DNA from: Achromobacter deleyi
Lineage (GTDB): Bacteria > Pseudomonadota > Gammaproteobacteria > Burkholderiales > Burkholderiaceae_B
Direction: 5' to 3'
DNA: 64,000 nt
NCBI RefSeq assembly: GCF_016127315.1
Contig: NZ_CP065997.1
Span: forward strand, 4,278,001-4,342,000
Shown: positions 44,689 to 54,697 of the stretch, one piece after another
How positions within the stretch are numbered: position 1 is the stretch's first letter
Layout of the letters: each line of letters begins with the position of its first letter
The notes under the pieces: generated by a model
Told to the model about the DNA's origin: nothing
What the model saw: only the letters and a program-made list of their open reading frames with translations
Databases searched by the model: none
Position numbers and translations under genes: made by a program

Positions 44689-44738
44689 ATACCAAATTAC
44701 TCGGGAATTTGCTATACTTGAGCCAATTACTCGGGTAT
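44689..44738 (+). promoter_or_regulatory. IscR-type binding sites upstream of iscR
   Basis: The 25 bases at 44714-44738 (ATACTTGA...ACTCGGGTAT) closely resemble the E. coli IscR type 1 site (ATAGTTGA...TACTCGGGAAT). A related element with ATTACTCGGGAAT sits at 44689-44708. Together they fit repression of the isc operon by holo-IscR. Confidence 0.7.
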
Positions 44739-44787
44739 TGACCGCCGGATTCGCCGACGGCCATTGCCGAATCACAGGGAATTCACC

Positions 44788-45330
44788 ATGCGGCTAACTA
44801 CCAAAGGGCGTTTCGCCGTGACTGCCATGATCGATCTGGCTATGCGGCAGCATAGCGGCCCGGTCACTCTTGCGGCCATCAGCCAGCGTCAGAATATTTC
44901 GCTTTCCTATCTGGAACAGCTGTTCGGGAAACTGCGCCGCCACGAACTCGTGGACAGCGTGCGCGGCCCCGGCGGCGGTTACTCGCTCGCCCGCCTGGCG
45001 CGCAACGTGACCGTGGCCGACATCATCTTCGCCGTCGACGAACCGCTGGACGCCACCAGCTGCGGCGGCAAGCGGGACTGTACGAGCGGCAACGACGGCA
45101 AGCCTGGCAAGTGCATGACGCATGAGCTGTGGGCCACGTTGAATCGCAAGATGGTCGATTACCTGGATTCGGTGTCGCTGCAAGATCTGGTTGATCAGCA
45201 GCGCGTGCGCCAATTGCAGGAAGCCAACAATCAAGCGCAGGCTTGCGCGGTACGCGTGAATCGGGTGGGAGGCACCAACAACGCCGCCAACGCCCCGACC
45301 ACCACCGTCGCGGCCAATGCCACCGTATAA
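44788..45330 (+). CDS. iscR: Iron-sulfur cluster regulator IscR
   Basis: 180 residues from ATG 44788. The Rrf2-type wHTH is at the N-terminus (M-R-L-T-T-K-G-R-F-A-V-T-A-M). Cluster cysteines are at 92, 98 and 109 (E. coli 92, 98 and 104; the last gap is longer by five). Holo-IscR represses this operon when Fe-S supply is sufficient. The C-terminal 30 residues are a long Ala/Thr/Asn-rich tail. It leads the complete isc operon. Confidence 0.95.
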   Translation: MRLTTKGRFAVTAMIDLAMRQHSGPVTLAAISQRQNISLSYLEQLFGKLRRHELVDSVRGPGGGYSLARLARNVTVADIIFAVDEPLDATSCGGKRDCTSGNDGKPGKCMTHELWATLNRKMVDYLDSVSLQDLVDQQRVRQLQEANNQAQACAVRVNRVGGTNNAANAPTTTVAANATV

Positions 45331-45348
45331 GCAGTAGGAGTTGTAGAT

Positions 45349-46560
45349 ATGACCACCCGCCCGATTTACCTGGACTACTCGGCCACGACCCCCGTCGACC
45401 CGCGCGTCGTCGAAAAGATGGTGCCCTGGCTGTACGAAAGCTTCGGCAACCCCGCTTCGCGCAGCCACTCGTTCGGCTGGGAAGCCGAAGACGCCGTCGA
45501 GCGTGCCCGCGAGGAAGTCGCCAAGCTGGTGAACGCCGATCCGCGCGAAATCGTCTGGACCTCCGGCGCCACCGAGTCGGACAACCTGGCCATCAAGGGC
45601 GCCGCCAACTTCTACGCCGAGCGCGGCAAGCACATCATCACCATCAAGACCGAGCACAAGGCCGTGCTCGACACCTGTCGTGAACTCGAGCGCCAGGGCT
45701 TTGAAGTGACCTACCTGGACGTCAAGGACAACGGCCTGATCGACCTGGACGTCTTCAAGGCGGCGCTGCGTCCCGACACCGTGCTGGTGTCGGTGATGAT
45801 GGTGAACAACGAAATCGGCGTCATCCAGGACATCGAAGCCCTGGGCGAGATCTGCCGCGAGAAGGGCATCATCTTCCACGTCGACGCCGCGCAAGCCACC
45901 GGCAAGGTCGAGATCGACCTGCAGAAGCTGAAGGTCGACCTGATGGCGTTCTCGGCCCACAAGACCTACGGCCCCAAGGGCATCGGCGCGCTGTACGTGC
46001 GTCGCAAGCCGCGTGTGCGCATCGAAGCGCAGATGCACGGCGGTGGCCACGAGCGCGGTTTCCGCTCGGGCACGCTGGCCACGCACCAGATCGTCGGCAT
46101 GGGCGAGGCCTTCCGCCTGGCCCGTGAAGAAATGGGCACCGAGAACGAGCGCATCCGCATGCTGCGCGATCGCCTCTGGGCCGGCCTGTCGCAGATCGAA
46201 GAGGTCTACCTCAACGGCGACATGGACCACCGCGTGCCGCACAACCTGAACGTCAGCTTCAACTATGTCGAAGGCGAGTCCCTGATCATGGCGATCAAGG
46301 AACTGGCCGTTTCGAGTGGCTCGGCCTGCACCTCGGCCAGCCTGGAACCTTCCTACGTGCTGCGCGCCCTGGGCCGCAACGACGAGCTGGCGCACAGCTC
46401 GATCCGCTTCACGCTGGGCCGTTTCACCACCGAGCAGGAAGTGGACTACACCATCGAACTGCTCAAGAGCCGTGTCGGCAAGCTGCGCGACATGTCGCCG
46501 CTGTGGGAAATGGCCAAGGAAGGCATCGATCTGAATACCGTGCAGTGGGCCGCGCACTGA
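45349..46560 (+). CDS. iscS: Cysteine desulfurase IscS
   Basis: 403 residues. PLP lysine Lys205 (F-S-A-H-K-T-Y-G) and the mobile catalytic Cys327 (S-S-G-S-A-C-T-S-A) are present, with the class V aminotransferase fold. It takes sulfur from cysteine and passes it to IscU and other acceptors. The gene is 18 bases after iscR and 33 before iscU. Confidence 0.98.
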   Translation: MTTRPIYLDYSATTPVDPRVVEKMVPWLYESFGNPASRSHSFGWEAEDAVERAREEVAKLVNADPREIVWTSGATESDNLAIKGAANFYAERGKHIITIKTEHKAVLDTCRELERQGFEVTYLDVKDNGLIDLDVFKAALRPDTVLVSVMMVNNEIGVIQDIEALGEICREKGIIFHVDAAQATGKVEIDLQKLKVDLMAFSAHKTYGPKGIGALYVRRKPRVRIEAQMHGGGHERGFRSGTLATHQIVGMGEAFRLAREEMGTENERIRMLRDRLWAGLSQIEEVYLNGDMDHRVPHNLNVSFNYVEGESLIMAIKELAVSSGSACTSASLEPSYVLRALGRNDELAHSSIRFTLGRFTTEQEVDYTIELLKSRVGKLRDMSPLWEMAKEGIDLNTVQWAAH

Positions 46561-46593
46561 GCGCCCGAGCCAAAGAATACGTGGAGAACTAAC

Positions 46594-46998
46594 ATGTCTT
46601 ACAGCACCAAAGTCCTGGATCACTACGAAAACCCGCGCAACGTCGGTTCGTTCGACAAGTCGGACGACTCGGTGGGCACCGGCATGGTCGGCGCGCCGGC
46701 CTGTGGCGACGTCATGAAGCTGCAGATCAAGGTGAACGAAGCCGGCGTCATCGAAGACGCGCGCTTCAAGACCTACGGCTGTGGCTCGGCCATCGCCTCC
46801 AGCTCACTCGTGACCGAATGGGTCAAGGGCAAGACGCTGGACGAAGCGATGAACATCCGCAACACGCAGATCGCCGAAGAACTGGCCCTGCCGCCCGTGA
46901 AGGTGCACTGCTCGATCCTGGCCGAAGACGCGATCAAGGCCGCCGTGCAGAACTACAAGGAAAAGCATTCGGTTCCGGCCGAAGCTGTTGCGAGCTGA
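46594..46998 (+). CDS. iscU: Fe-S cluster assembly scaffold IscU
   Basis: 134 residues. The three ligand cysteines are visible in the contexts G-A-P-A-C-G-D, Y-G-C-G-S-A and V-H-C-S-I-L, with the aspartate two residues after the first. The L-P-P-V-K recognition motif for HscA precedes the last cysteine. It holds nascent clusters built from IscS sulfur. It lies between iscS and iscA. Confidence 0.98.
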   Translation: MSYSTKVLDHYENPRNVGSFDKSDDSVGTGMVGAPACGDVMKLQIKVNEAGVIEDARFKTYGCGSAIASSSLVTEWVKGKTLDEAMNIRNTQIAEELALPPVKVHCSILAEDAIKAAVQNYKEKHSVPAEAVAS

Positions 46999-47000
46999 AC

Positions 47001-47324
47001 ATGTCCGTTACCCTGACCCAACAGGCCGCCACCCACATCGGCCGCTATCTGCAAAAGCGCGGCAAGGGGATCGGCTTGCGCCTCGGCGTTAGGACGACGG
47101 GTTGTTCCGGCATGGCCTACAAGCTGGAGTACGTGGACGATGTGGCGCCCGAAGACCAGGTGTTCGAGAGCTTCGGCGTGAAGGTGTTCGTCGATCCCAA
47201 GAGCCTGGCCTACCTGGACGGCACCGAGCTCGACTACGCCCGCGAAGGCCTGAACGAAGGCTTCAAGTTCCGCAACCCCAACGAGAAGGCGACCTGCGGC
47301 TGCGGCGAGTCGTTCACGGTGTAA
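47001..47324 (+). CDS. iscA: Iron-sulfur cluster assembly protein IscA
   Basis: 107 residues from ATG 47001, two bases after the iscU stop. Cluster cysteines are Cys35 (T-T-G-C-S-G), Cys99 and Cys101 (T-C-G-C-G near the end), as in the family. It acts as an alternative carrier of iron-sulfur clusters. The frame is open upstream but that stretch overlaps iscU in another frame. Confidence 0.97.
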   Translation: MSVTLTQQAATHIGRYLQKRGKGIGLRLGVRTTGCSGMAYKLEYVDDVAPEDQVFESFGVKVFVDPKSLAYLDGTELDYAREGLNEGFKFRNPNEKATCGCGESFTV

Positions 47325-47327
47325 GTC

Positions 47328-47840
47328 TTGGCTGGAGACGATCACTTCAGCCTGTTCGGCTTGCCGTCACGTTTCGACCTGGACGCTCAGGCGCTGGAAT
47401 CGGCGTGGCGCACCGTCGCCGCGCAGGTGCATCCCGACCGCTTTGCCACCGCCAGCCCCGCGGAACGCCGCGTGGCCATGCAGTGGGCGGCGCGCGCCAA
47501 CGAGGCCTACCGCCAGTTGCGCGATCCGCTGTTGCGGGCGCGCTATCTGTGCGAGCAGGCTGGCGTGGATCTGCAGACCGAGAGCAACACGTCGATGGAC
47601 ACGGCTTTCCTGATGCAGCAGATGACCTGGCGCGAAATGATGGACGACGCGCGCGACGACGCCGGCGTCCTGGCGACGCTGCGGACCGAGCTGGAGGAAG
47701 CCCGCCAGCAGATGCGCGCCGCGTTGACACGCCTGCTGGACGAACAGCGCGACTACGCCGCCGCGGGTCTGAAGGTGCGGGAATGGATGTTCGTGGAGAA
47801 GCTGGCGCAAGAGCTGGCCCACGCCCATCCCGATTCCTAG
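47328..47840 (+). CDS. hscB: Co-chaperone HscB
   Basis: 170 residues from TTG 47328 (three bases after the iscA stop). The J domain (residues 1-75) has the H-P-D motif in Q-V-H-P-D-R-F-A, and the C-terminal helical bundle binds IscU. It recruits IscU to HscA and stimulates ATP hydrolysis. A non-ATG start within a coupled operon is plausible. Confidence 0.95.
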   Translation: MAGDDHFSLFGLPSRFDLDAQALESAWRTVAAQVHPDRFATASPAERRVAMQWAARANEAYRQLRDPLLRARYLCEQAGVDLQTESNTSMDTAFLMQQMTWREMMDDARDDAGVLATLRTELEEARQQMRAALTRLLDEQRDYAAAGLKVREWMFVEKLAQELAHAHPDS

Positions 47841-47912
47841 CCAACGGGGCCGGGCAAGGCCCGGCCGCGGGGCGACCCGGACTTCGCCGCCTACTGAGTA
47901 GAAAAAACAATC

Positions 47913-49775
47913 ATGGCCTTATTGCAGATATCCGAGCCCGGTGAATCGCCCGCGCCGCACCAGCGCAAGCTGGCGGTGGGGATCGACCTGGGCACCACCA
48001 ATTCCCTGGTTGCCGCGGTGCGCAGCAGCGTTGCCGAAGTCTTGCCCGATGCGCAGGGCCACGTGCTGCTGCCCTCGGCGGTGCGCTATTTCCCCGGCGG
48101 CAAGGTCACGACGGGCCGCGAACCCCTGGCGCAACAGGCCGAGGACCCGCTGAACACGGTGGTGTCGGTCAAGCGTTTCATGGGCCGTTCGCTGGAAGAG
48201 GCGCGGGCCTCGCGCGCGCCCTACGAATTCGTGGATGCGCCCGGCATGGTGCGCATCCGTACCGTGCAGGGCGACCTGAGCCCGGTGGAAGTGTCGGCGC
48301 AGATCCTGGCGGTGCTGCGCCAGCGCGCCGAGGACGTGCTGGGCGACGACCTGGTGGGCGCCGTCATCACGGTGCCGGCCTATTTCGACGACGCCCAGCG
48401 CCAGGCGACCCGCGACGCGGCGCGCCTGGCTGGCCTGAACGTGCTGCGCCTCTTGAACGAGCCGACCGCCGCGGCGATCGCCTACGGCCTGGATAACGCC
48501 GCCGAAGGCGTGTACGCCGTCTATGACCTGGGTGGCGGCACTTTCGATATTTCCATCCTGCGGCTGACGCAGGGCGTGTTCGAAGTGATCTCGACCGGCG
48601 GCGATACCGCGCTGGGCGGCGATGATTTCGATTCGCTCATCGTCGACCATGTGGTGGCGGCCGCGGGCGCCACCGACCTGACGCACGCCGACCGGCGCGG
48701 CCTGCTGATGGCGGCGCGCGCGGCGCGCGAAGCGCTGTCGGATGCGCAGGACGCCCATCTGACGCTGACGCTGGCCAATGGCCAGGTGATCGACCACACG
48801 CTGACCCGCGCGCAGTTCGAGGCGCTGGCGCAGCCGCTGGTGCAGCGCACGCTGGACAGCGCGCGCCTGGCGCTGCGCGACGCCGCCCTCAAACCGGCCG
48901 ACGTGCGCGGCGTGGTGATGGTGGGTGGCGCCACGCGCATGCCGGTGGTGCGCGCCGCGGTCGGCGAGATGTTCGGCACCGAGCCGCTGACCGATCTGGA
49001 TCCGGATCAGGTCGTGGCGCTGGGCGCCGCGCTGCAGGCCAATCTGCTGGCCGGCAACCGCGCGCCGGGCGAGGACTGGCTGCTGCTGGATGTTACGCCG
49101 CTGTCGCTCGGCCTGGAAACCATGGGCGGGCTGGTCGAGCGCGTGATTCCGCGCAACAGCACCATTCCGGTGGCGCGCGCGCAGGAATTCACGACGTTCA
49201 AGGATGGCCAGACGGCCATGAGCATCCACGTGCTGCAGGGCGAGCGCGACCTGGTGACGGATTGCCGTTCGCTGGCGCGTTTCGAACTGCGCGGCATTCC
49301 GCCCATGGTGGCGGGCGCCGCGCGCATCCGCGTGACGTTCCAGGTGGACGCCGATGGCCTGTTGAGCGTGACCGCGCGCGAGCAGAGCACGGGCGTGGAA
49401 GCGGCGGTGTCGGTCAAGCCTTCGTATGGCCTGAGCGATGACGAAGTCGCGCGCATGCTGGCCGATAGCGTGGCGCAGGCCGACAACGATGCCCGCGCCC
49501 GCATGCTGCGCGAGCAGCAGGTGGAAGCGCGCCAGCTGGTCGAATCGGTGCAGGCCGCGCTGGCGGTGGACGGCGACCTGCTGAACGCCGAGGAACGCCA
49601 ACGGGTCGATGAATGCCTGCAGGCGGCCGCCCGCGCCCAGGAGGCGCAGGACGTGGACGCGGTGAAGGCCACGGTCGAGGCGCTGTCGGCCGCGACCGAT
49701 GAATTCGCCGCGCGCCGCATGGACCGCAGCATCCGCGCCGCGCTGGCCGGCCGCAAACTTGACGAAATCGCCTGA
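47913..49775 (+). CDS. hscA: Fe-S protein chaperone HscA
   Basis: 620 residues, the DnaK-type chaperone of the isc system. N-terminal ATPase: G-I-D-L-G-T-T-N-S near residue 25, then [10 protein letters not shown] and D-L-G-G-G-T-F-D. The substrate domain follows near residue 390. It releases clusters from IscU, with HscB. There is a 72-base gap after hscB. Confidence 0.97.
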   Translation: MALLQISEPGESPAPHQRKLAVGIDLGTTNSLVAAVRSSVAEVLPDAQGHVLLPSAVRYFPGGKVTTGREPLAQQAEDPLNTVVSVKRFMGRSLEEARASRAPYEFVDAPGMVRIRTVQGDLSPVEVSAQILAVLRQRAEDVLGDDLVGAVITVPAYFDDAQRQATRDAARLAGLNVLRLLNEPTAAAIAYGLDNAAEGVYAVYDLGGGTFDISILRLTQGVFEVISTGGDTALGGDDFDSLIVDHVVAAAGATDLTHADRRGLLMAARAAREALSDAQDAHLTLTLANGQVIDHTLTRAQFEALAQPLVQRTLDSARLALRDAALKPADVRGVVMVGGATRMPVVRAAVGEMFGTEPLTDLDPDQVVALGAALQANLLAGNRAPGEDWLLLDVTPLSLGLETMGGLVERVIPRNSTIPVARAQEFTTFKDGQTAMSIHVLQGERDLVTDCRSLARFELRGIPPMVAGAARIRVTFQVDADGLLSVTAREQSTGVEAAVSVKPSYGLSDDEVARMLADSVAQADNDARARMLREQQVEARQLVESVQAALAVDGDLLNAEERQRVDECLQAAARAQEAQDVDAVKATVEALSAATDEFAARRMDRSIRAALAGRKLDEIA

Positions 49776-49784
49776 TAAGAAGCT

Positions 49785-50126
49785 ATGCCGAAACTGACCG
49801 TATTGCCTCATCCCGACTACTGCCCCGAGGGCGCCGTGATCGAGGACGCGCCCAAGGGCGTGTCGATCTGCCGCGTTCTGCTGGACAACCACATCGACAT
49901 CGAGCACGCCTGCGAACTGTCGTGCGCGTGTACGACCTGTCACGTGGTGGTCAAGCAGGGCTATGCTTCACTGGAAGACGCGACCGACGACGAAGAGGAT
50001 CTGCTGGACAAGGCCTGGGGCCTGACGCCGACCTCGCGCCTGTCATGCCAGGCATTGGTGACGGACGCCGACCTGACGGTGGAGATTCCCAAGTACACCA
50101 TCAACCACGCGAAAGAGGGCCATTGA
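49785..50126 (+). CDS. fdx: [2Fe-2S] ferredoxin of the isc operon
   Basis: 113 residues. Cluster ligands: C43-x5-C49-x2-C52 (H-A-C-E-L-S-C-A-C-T-T-C) and a distal cysteine in R-L-S-C-Q-A near residue 88. The adrenodoxin-type ferredoxin supplies electrons for cluster assembly. Its stop overlaps the iscX start. Confidence 0.97.
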   Translation: MPKLTVLPHPDYCPEGAVIEDAPKGVSICRVLLDNHIDIEHACELSCACTTCHVVVKQGYASLEDATDDEEDLLDKAWGLTPTSRLSCQALVTDADLTVEIPKYTINHAKEGH

Positions 50127-50320
50127 TGAAGTGGACCGATACTTACCAGATCGCCGAGGCGCTGGCCGATACGCATCCGGATGTCGACCCCAAGACGCTG
50201 CGCTTCACGCAACTGCGCGAATGGGTGCTGGCCTTGCCCGGTTTCAATGATGATCCGGAACGCAGCGGCGAGAAGATCCTGGAGGCCATCCAGATGGCCT
50301 GGATCGACGAGGCCGACTGA
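50126..50320 (+). CDS. iscX: Fe-S assembly protein IscX
   Basis: 64 residues from ATG 50126, overlapping the fdx stop by one base. The family pattern is clear: W-T-D-T-Y-Q-I-A-E-A-L near the start, and R-E-W-V-L-A-L-P-G-F-x-D-D in the middle. It binds IscS and regulates sulfur transfer. It ends the operon; a terminator follows at 50332. Confidence 0.96.
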   Translation: MKWTDTYQIAEALADTHPDVDPKTLRFTQLREWVLALPGFNDDPERSGEKILEAIQMAWIDEAD

Positions 50321-50331
50321 TCCTGGCGCGA

Positions 50332-50357
50332 AACGCTCCCCTCGGGGAGCGTTTTTT
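50332..50357 (+). terminator. Terminator after the isc operon
   Basis: AACGCTCCCC pairs with GGGGAGCGTT (50332-50341 with 50344-50353), then T residues to 50357. Confidence 0.85.
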
Positions 50358-50423
50358 GCATTGAGGCCACGCACGCGCGGTATCATCAAGGCTCTCTTCG
50401 TTGTCCTTGCCCTGAGTCTACCG

Positions 50424-51314
50424 ATGCCCGCTGCTCCCCTGCGCTTTGGCCTGGCCGCCAACCGGCTGCACCATGAATCGCCCGACGCCGCCTTGTTCAC
50501 CTGGCTGCGGGCCTGTTCGTCCACCATCCGCGAACTGGGCGTGCAGTTGCATACCGTGGGCCGCACCCACGATGCCATCGTGCGCGAGGGCATGCTGCAA
50601 GGCTATTCCGGCCTGATCCGCTATCCGTATGGCCGCGAAGGCGGGCTGATGAAGCTGGTAGCGCGCGTGACCGAGGGCCGCGATGGGCAGGAGCCGTTCG
50701 ATGGCGCGATCTACCTGATCGATCCGGTGGACCCGTCGTCGATCTTTCCCGAGGCGCTGGCGCTCAAGCGCCAGTGCATCACGCATGGCCGGCCGTTCAT
50801 CTCGACGCTGGCCGGCGCCATCGAGTGGATGGAGGTCGAGCGCGTGCATGCGGGCCTGGCGCCGGACATGGCGGCGTCGCGGCTGTTCAATTACACCGGC
50901 CAGACGCTGGCGCTGATCGCGCACGATGCGCTCAAGGACGAGATGGTGGCGTTCGCCGCCGAGCACTTCGACGTGTTGTCGCAATTCGCGCGGCGCGTGG
51001 CCACCGGCACCACCGGCGGCCGCCTGAACGAACTGGCCTGGTCGCGCGGCTGGCCCAAGGACACGCCGTGGGTGCACCGCTACCTGAGCGGTCCGCTGGG
51101 CGGCGATGCGCAGATCGCGGAACTGGTGCTGGAGCACCAGTGCCAGCGCGTCATCTTCTTCGAAGATCCCCATGTGGCGCGCCAGCATGAGGCCGATATC
51201 CAGCTGCTCGAACGCGCGGTGCGCGTGGTGACGGAGTCGGCCACCTGCGCGACCTCGCCATCGGTGGCGCGGCGCTGGGCCAAGGCGGTGGAGTTGCGCG
51301 CCGGGCGCGGTTGA
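50424..51314 (+). CDS. Tandem methylglyoxal-synthase-like protein
   Basis: 296 residues from ATG 50424. Residues about 160-285 align with methylglyoxal synthase including the active-site set: His167-Asp168, G-T-T-G near 195, G-G-D (Asp228), Asp248, His255 and Asp258. MGS turns dihydroxyacetone phosphate into methylglyoxal. Residues about 6-140 show the same secondary pattern (G-L-A-A-N-R, then Y-L-I-D-P-V-D-P, then R-P-F-I-S-T-L-A) but lack the His-Asp pair and the G-G-D motif, so this looks like a duplicated, inactive copy. Typical MGS is about 130-150 residues, so the tandem form is unusual. Catalysis is inferred only from the second domain. Confidence 0.8.
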   Translation: MPAAPLRFGLAANRLHHESPDAALFTWLRACSSTIRELGVQLHTVGRTHDAIVREGMLQGYSGLIRYPYGREGGLMKLVARVTEGRDGQEPFDGAIYLIDPVDPSSIFPEALALKRQCITHGRPFISTLAGAIEWMEVERVHAGLAPDMAASRLFNYTGQTLALIAHDALKDEMVAFAAEHFDVLSQFARRVATGTTGGRLNELAWSRGWPKDTPWVHRYLSGPLGGDAQIAELVLEHQCQRVIFFEDPHVARQHEADIQLLERAVRVVTESATCATSPSVARRWAKAVELRAGRG

Positions 51315-51332
51315 CCCGGTTGCGTGTTGTCG

Positions 51333-51357
51333 AGGCGCCCTGTGGGGCGCCTTTTTT
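51333..51357 (+). terminator. Terminator after the MGS-like gene
   Basis: AGGCGCCC pairs with GGGCGCCT (51333-51340 with 51345-51352), TGTG loop, then T residues to 51357. Confidence 0.85.
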
Positions 51358-51521
51358 CTTGTCGTTTTCCCTGATGGGGGAGGGACGTTTGGGGCGTTTT
51401 GCCCGTGGGCGGCGTGTTGTAAACAGGGGAAGTCTTTCCTTTTGTAGGGAAAAGGAACGATTTCAATAACGAGAAACATTAACATCTGGCTCTTCAAAAT
51501 TCATCAAGGGGAGCCACGTCG

Positions 51522-53639
51522 ATGTTTGATCCTGCCATGTCCCGCCGCGCCAGCCTGGCGGCGGCGTTGAGCCTGCTGCCGGCCGCGCTGGTCGCGCAGT
51601 CCGCGCCCGTCGAACCGACCACGTTGCCGTCGGTCAAGGTGGAAGGCAGCGCGGAGACGGCGACCAGCCCGGTGCTGGGCTACGCCGCCACGCGTTCGGC
51701 CACCGCCACCAAGACGGACACGCCGCTGAACGAGACGGCGCAGTCGATCACCGTGGTGCCGCGCGACCAGATCGTGGACCAGGGCGCCACCAGCCTGCAG
51801 GAGGCGCTGGGCTATGCGGCCGGCGTGCGCTCCGACGCCTACGGCCTGGATTCGCGCAGCGACAGCGTGCGGGTGCGCGGGACCGATGTCGACGTCTACC
51901 TGGACGGCATGCGCCAGGCGTTCGATTACTACACCAGCACGACCCGCCCCGATCCGTACATGCTGGAACGCATCGAGGTGCTGCGCGGGCCGGCGGCCAT
52001 GACGTATGGCCAGGGCAGCACGGGTGGCCTCATCAACATGGTCAGCAAGCGGCCGCTGGCGGAGACACAGCGCGAAGTCGGGATACAGCTGGGCAACCAT
52101 GGGCGCAAGCAGGCGCAGATCGACCTGACCGGGCCCGTCACCGAGGACGGCCAGTGGCTGTACCGGCTGGTGGCGTTGCAGCGCGATGCCGATACCCAGG
52201 TGCATCACGTGCCGGACGACCGCACGCTGGTGGCGCCGTCGCTGACGTGGCGCCCCAGCGCGGCCACGTCATTGACGCTGCAGGCGCTTTACCAGAAGGA
52301 CAAGTCGGGCTCGACCGCGCAGTTCATGCCGTGGTCGGGCATGCGCACGCCCAATCCGAACGGCATGATTCCGACCTATCGCTTCATCGGCGAGCCGGGC
52401 CATGACCGCTACGATTCCGAGCGCAGCAGCTTCGGCTGGCTGTTCGAGCACCAGTTCAACGACAAGTGGTCGTTCAGCCAGGGCTTCCGGCACGCCAACA
52501 ACAAGGTGACGTACTTCACGCACTATGCGGATTCGTTCTCCGTGCCTGGCGGCTGGGCGGAGGATCCGATCAACCAGCGCATCATCGGCCGCTACGCCGA
52601 CGATTCCATCACCAAGGTGCGCATGGATACGCTGGACCAGCACCTGACGGGCGAGGTGAGCACCGGCGCCGTGACGCACAAGCTGCTGCTGGGGCTGGAC
52701 TGGTCGCGCTACCGGCGTGACCGCCAGAGCGGAAGCGGCACGGATACGATCGACGCGTATGCGCCGGTGTATGGCAATGGCTACATCCCCGAGCTGACCG
52801 GCGAGCCGCGCTTCACGCAGCGCCAGACCGGCCTCTACCTGCAGGACCAGATGAAGATCGGCCAGCACTGGATCGTGACGGCGGGCCTGCGGTACGACCG
52901 CGCGCGCAGCCAGCTCGAAGGCGGCGAGGTGGACAAGGCGCAGGCCACCACCAAGCGGTTCGGGCTGATGTACGCCGCCAGCAACGGCTGGTCGCCGTAC
53001 GTCAGCTACAGCGAGTCGTTCACGCCGGTGGCCAGCACCACGCGCAACACGCCCGATGGCGCGGTGCCCGAGCTGTACAAGCCGCTGCGCGGCAAGCAAT
53101 GGGAGGCGGGCGTCAAGTACCAGTCCGCCGATGGCGGCCACCTGGCGACCGCGTCGGTGTATGACCTGCGGGAGCAGAACCGCCTGGTGCCGGATCCGAC
53201 GGCGGCGTTGAACAACATCCAGACCGGCAAGACGCGCACGCGCGGGCTGGAACTGGAATGGCGCGGCCAGCTGACGTCGTCGTTCGACGTGATCGCGCAC
53301 TACAACTACATCGACCTGGATCCGAAGCTGGAAGGCATTCCGCGCCACCAGGCCGCGGCATGGGGCCGCTACCGTTTCGCGCTCGACAACCTGGACGGGC
53401 GCTTTACGGTGGGCGCGGGCACGCGCTGGATGGCGGCGTTCCGCGATGGCGACGGGCCCAAGCTGTCGCCGGTGTGGCTGGTGGACGCCATGATGGCGTA
53501 CGAGACCAACCACTGGCGCTATGCCTTGAACGTCAACAACCTGACCGACAAGACCTATCTGGCCACGTGCCTGTCGCGCGGCGATTGCTGGTACGGCGCG
53601 CGCCGCAGCGCGATCGCCAGCGTCACGTACAAGTTCTGA
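51522..53639 (+). CDS. TonB-dependent siderophore receptor
   Basis: 705 residues. A signal peptide (residues about 1-26, A-A-L-V-A-Q) is followed by a TonB-box-like stretch, the plug domain (A-Q-S-I-T-V-V-P-R-D-Q-I; L-R-G-P-A-A-M-T-Y-G-Q-G-S-T-G-G) and a 22-strand beta-barrel ending in the required aromatic residue (T-Y-K-F). The pattern resembles ferrichrome/hydroxamate siderophore receptors. No confident Fur box is seen upstream; a degenerate match near 51460 is too weak to call. The transported ligand is unknown. Confidence 0.88.
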   Translation: MFDPAMSRRASLAAALSLLPAALVAQSAPVEPTTLPSVKVEGSAETATSPVLGYAATRSATATKTDTPLNETAQSITVVPRDQIVDQGATSLQEALGYAAGVRSDAYGLDSRSDSVRVRGTDVDVYLDGMRQAFDYYTSTTRPDPYMLERIEVLRGPAAMTYGQGSTGGLINMVSKRPLAETQREVGIQLGNHGRKQAQIDLTGPVTEDGQWLYRLVALQRDADTQVHHVPDDRTLVAPSLTWRPSAATSLTLQALYQKDKSGSTAQFMPWSGMRTPNPNGMIPTYRFIGEPGHDRYDSERSSFGWLFEHQFNDKWSFSQGFRHANNKVTYFTHYADSFSVPGGWAEDPINQRIIGRYADDSITKVRMDTLDQHLTGEVSTGAVTHKLLLGLDWSRYRRDRQSGSGTDTIDAYAPVYGNGYIPELTGEPRFTQRQTGLYLQDQMKIGQHWIVTAGLRYDRARSQLEGGEVDKAQATTKRFGLMYAASNGWSPYVSYSESFTPVASTTRNTPDGAVPELYKPLRGKQWEAGVKYQSADGGHLATASVYDLREQNRLVPDPTAALNNIQTGKTRTRGLELEWRGQLTSSFDVIAHYNYIDLDPKLEGIPRHQAAAWGRYRFALDNLDGRFTVGAGTRWMAAFRDGDGPKLSPVWLVDAMMAYETNHWRYALNVNNLTDKTYLATCLSRGDCWYGARRSAIASVTYKF

Positions 53640-53660
53640 CGCGGACGCCGCGCTCGCGCT

Positions 53661-54464
53661 TTACCGGCCCTGGAAGCGCGGCGCGCGTTTTTCGCGGAAG
53701 GCGCGCACGCCTTCGGCGAAGTCCTCGCGCCGCGCGGTTTCCAGGAAGCAGGCGGTTTCGTCCGCCAGCTGGGTTTCCAGCGAAGCGTGCGCCGCGCCGC
53801 GCAGCAGGTGCTTGGCGCCGGCGATGCCGTGCGGCGCGTGGCTGGCGAGATGGCCGGCGTAGGCCTCGGCCTGCTGTGCGAGCAGGCCGGTGTCGGCGAC
53901 GCGGTTGAGCAGGCCCCAGGCCAATGCGTCGGCGGCACCGAAGGCGTCGTGGCGCAACAGCAGGTCGAGCGCGCGGCGCGGGCCGAGCAGGCGGTTCAGG
54001 CCATGCGTCATGCCGGCGTCGGGCGTGGCGCCGAGTTTCAGGTAGGCCGTCATGAAGCGCGTTTCGGCGTCGGCGATGGCGAGGTCGCAGGCCAGTACCA
54101 GCGACAGGCCGGCGCCCGCGGCGACGCCGTGGATCTGCGCCAGCCAGAGCTTGTCCATGCGGGCGACGTGCGCGACGAAATCGTTGAGCGGCGTGAACAG
54201 GTCGAGCAGCTTGCCGCGCACCGCGTTGACGTCGCCTTCGAACAGCGTGATGTCGCCGCCGGCGCAGAAGGCCTTGCCGGCGCCGCGCAGCAGCACCACG
54301 CGCAGGTCCGCGCGGGTATCGAGCCACTGGGCAGCGCGTTGCAGGTCGCGCGCCATGGCGACGTCGATGGCGTTGAGCGTGGCGGGCTGGTTCAGCGTCA
54401 GCGTGGCGATGCCGTCGGCGGCTTCCAGCAAGAGGGTTGGAAAGACGGGCAGGGGTGGGTTCAT
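53661..54464 (-). CDS. Enoyl-CoA hydratase/isomerase family protein
   Basis: 267 residues of the crotonase fold. Oxyanion-hole motifs are K-A-F-C-A-G-G-D (near 65) and G-V-A-A-G-A-G-L. The hydratase glutamates are replaced: A-Y-L-K-L-G instead of P-E-x-x-L-G, and Asp149 in A-T-P-D-A-G, a pattern closer to PaaG-type isomerases. So an isomerase is as likely as a hydratase. It is divergent from the liv-type operon whose other genes fit acyl-CoA metabolism. Confidence 0.85.
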   Translation of the reverse strand: MNPPLPVFPTLLLEAADGIATLTLNQPATLNAIDVAMARDLQRAAQWLDTRADLRVVLLRGAGKAFCAGGDITLFEGDVNAVRGKLLDLFTPLNDFVAHVARMDKLWLAQIHGVAAGAGLSLVLACDLAIADAETRFMTAYLKLGATPDAGMTHGLNRLLGPRRALDLLLRHDAFGAADALAWGLLNRVADTGLLAQQAEAYAGHLASHAPHGIAGAKHLLRGAAHASLETQLADETACFLETARREDFAEGVRAFREKRAPRFQGR

Positions 54465-54697
54465 GGCTTGTCTCCGTTATCGGGTAAATACCAACTTTCG
54501 ATCCAAAAACCACGATGCTATGGTCGGAACCAAGCGCTTGCTCGGTTGCCGTCCGCCACGCAAGCGTAACGCATAGAACGATTTTCCGGCGCTGTACAGC
54601 GTAGGTAAAGACAGGTTCGCCGCATCGCCTGCCTCGGGGCTACGCTGATTCACCGCCATTAGAAAAACAGCTTCGCGACAACAGCGAGGAGACAAAG
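54465..54697. promoter_or_regulatory. Divergent promoter region between the hydratase and the ABC operon
   Basis: The 233 bases contain AT-rich stretches but no clear terminator. They should carry the promoters for both directions and the binding site of the operon's TetR regulator. No convincing palindrome can be named. Confidence 0.4.

Noticed and set aside
51440..51480. Possible Fur box before the siderophore receptor
   Set aside because: An imperfect A/T pattern can be forced to fit the 19-base consensus, but fewer positions match than expected of a functional site. A footprint would be needed.
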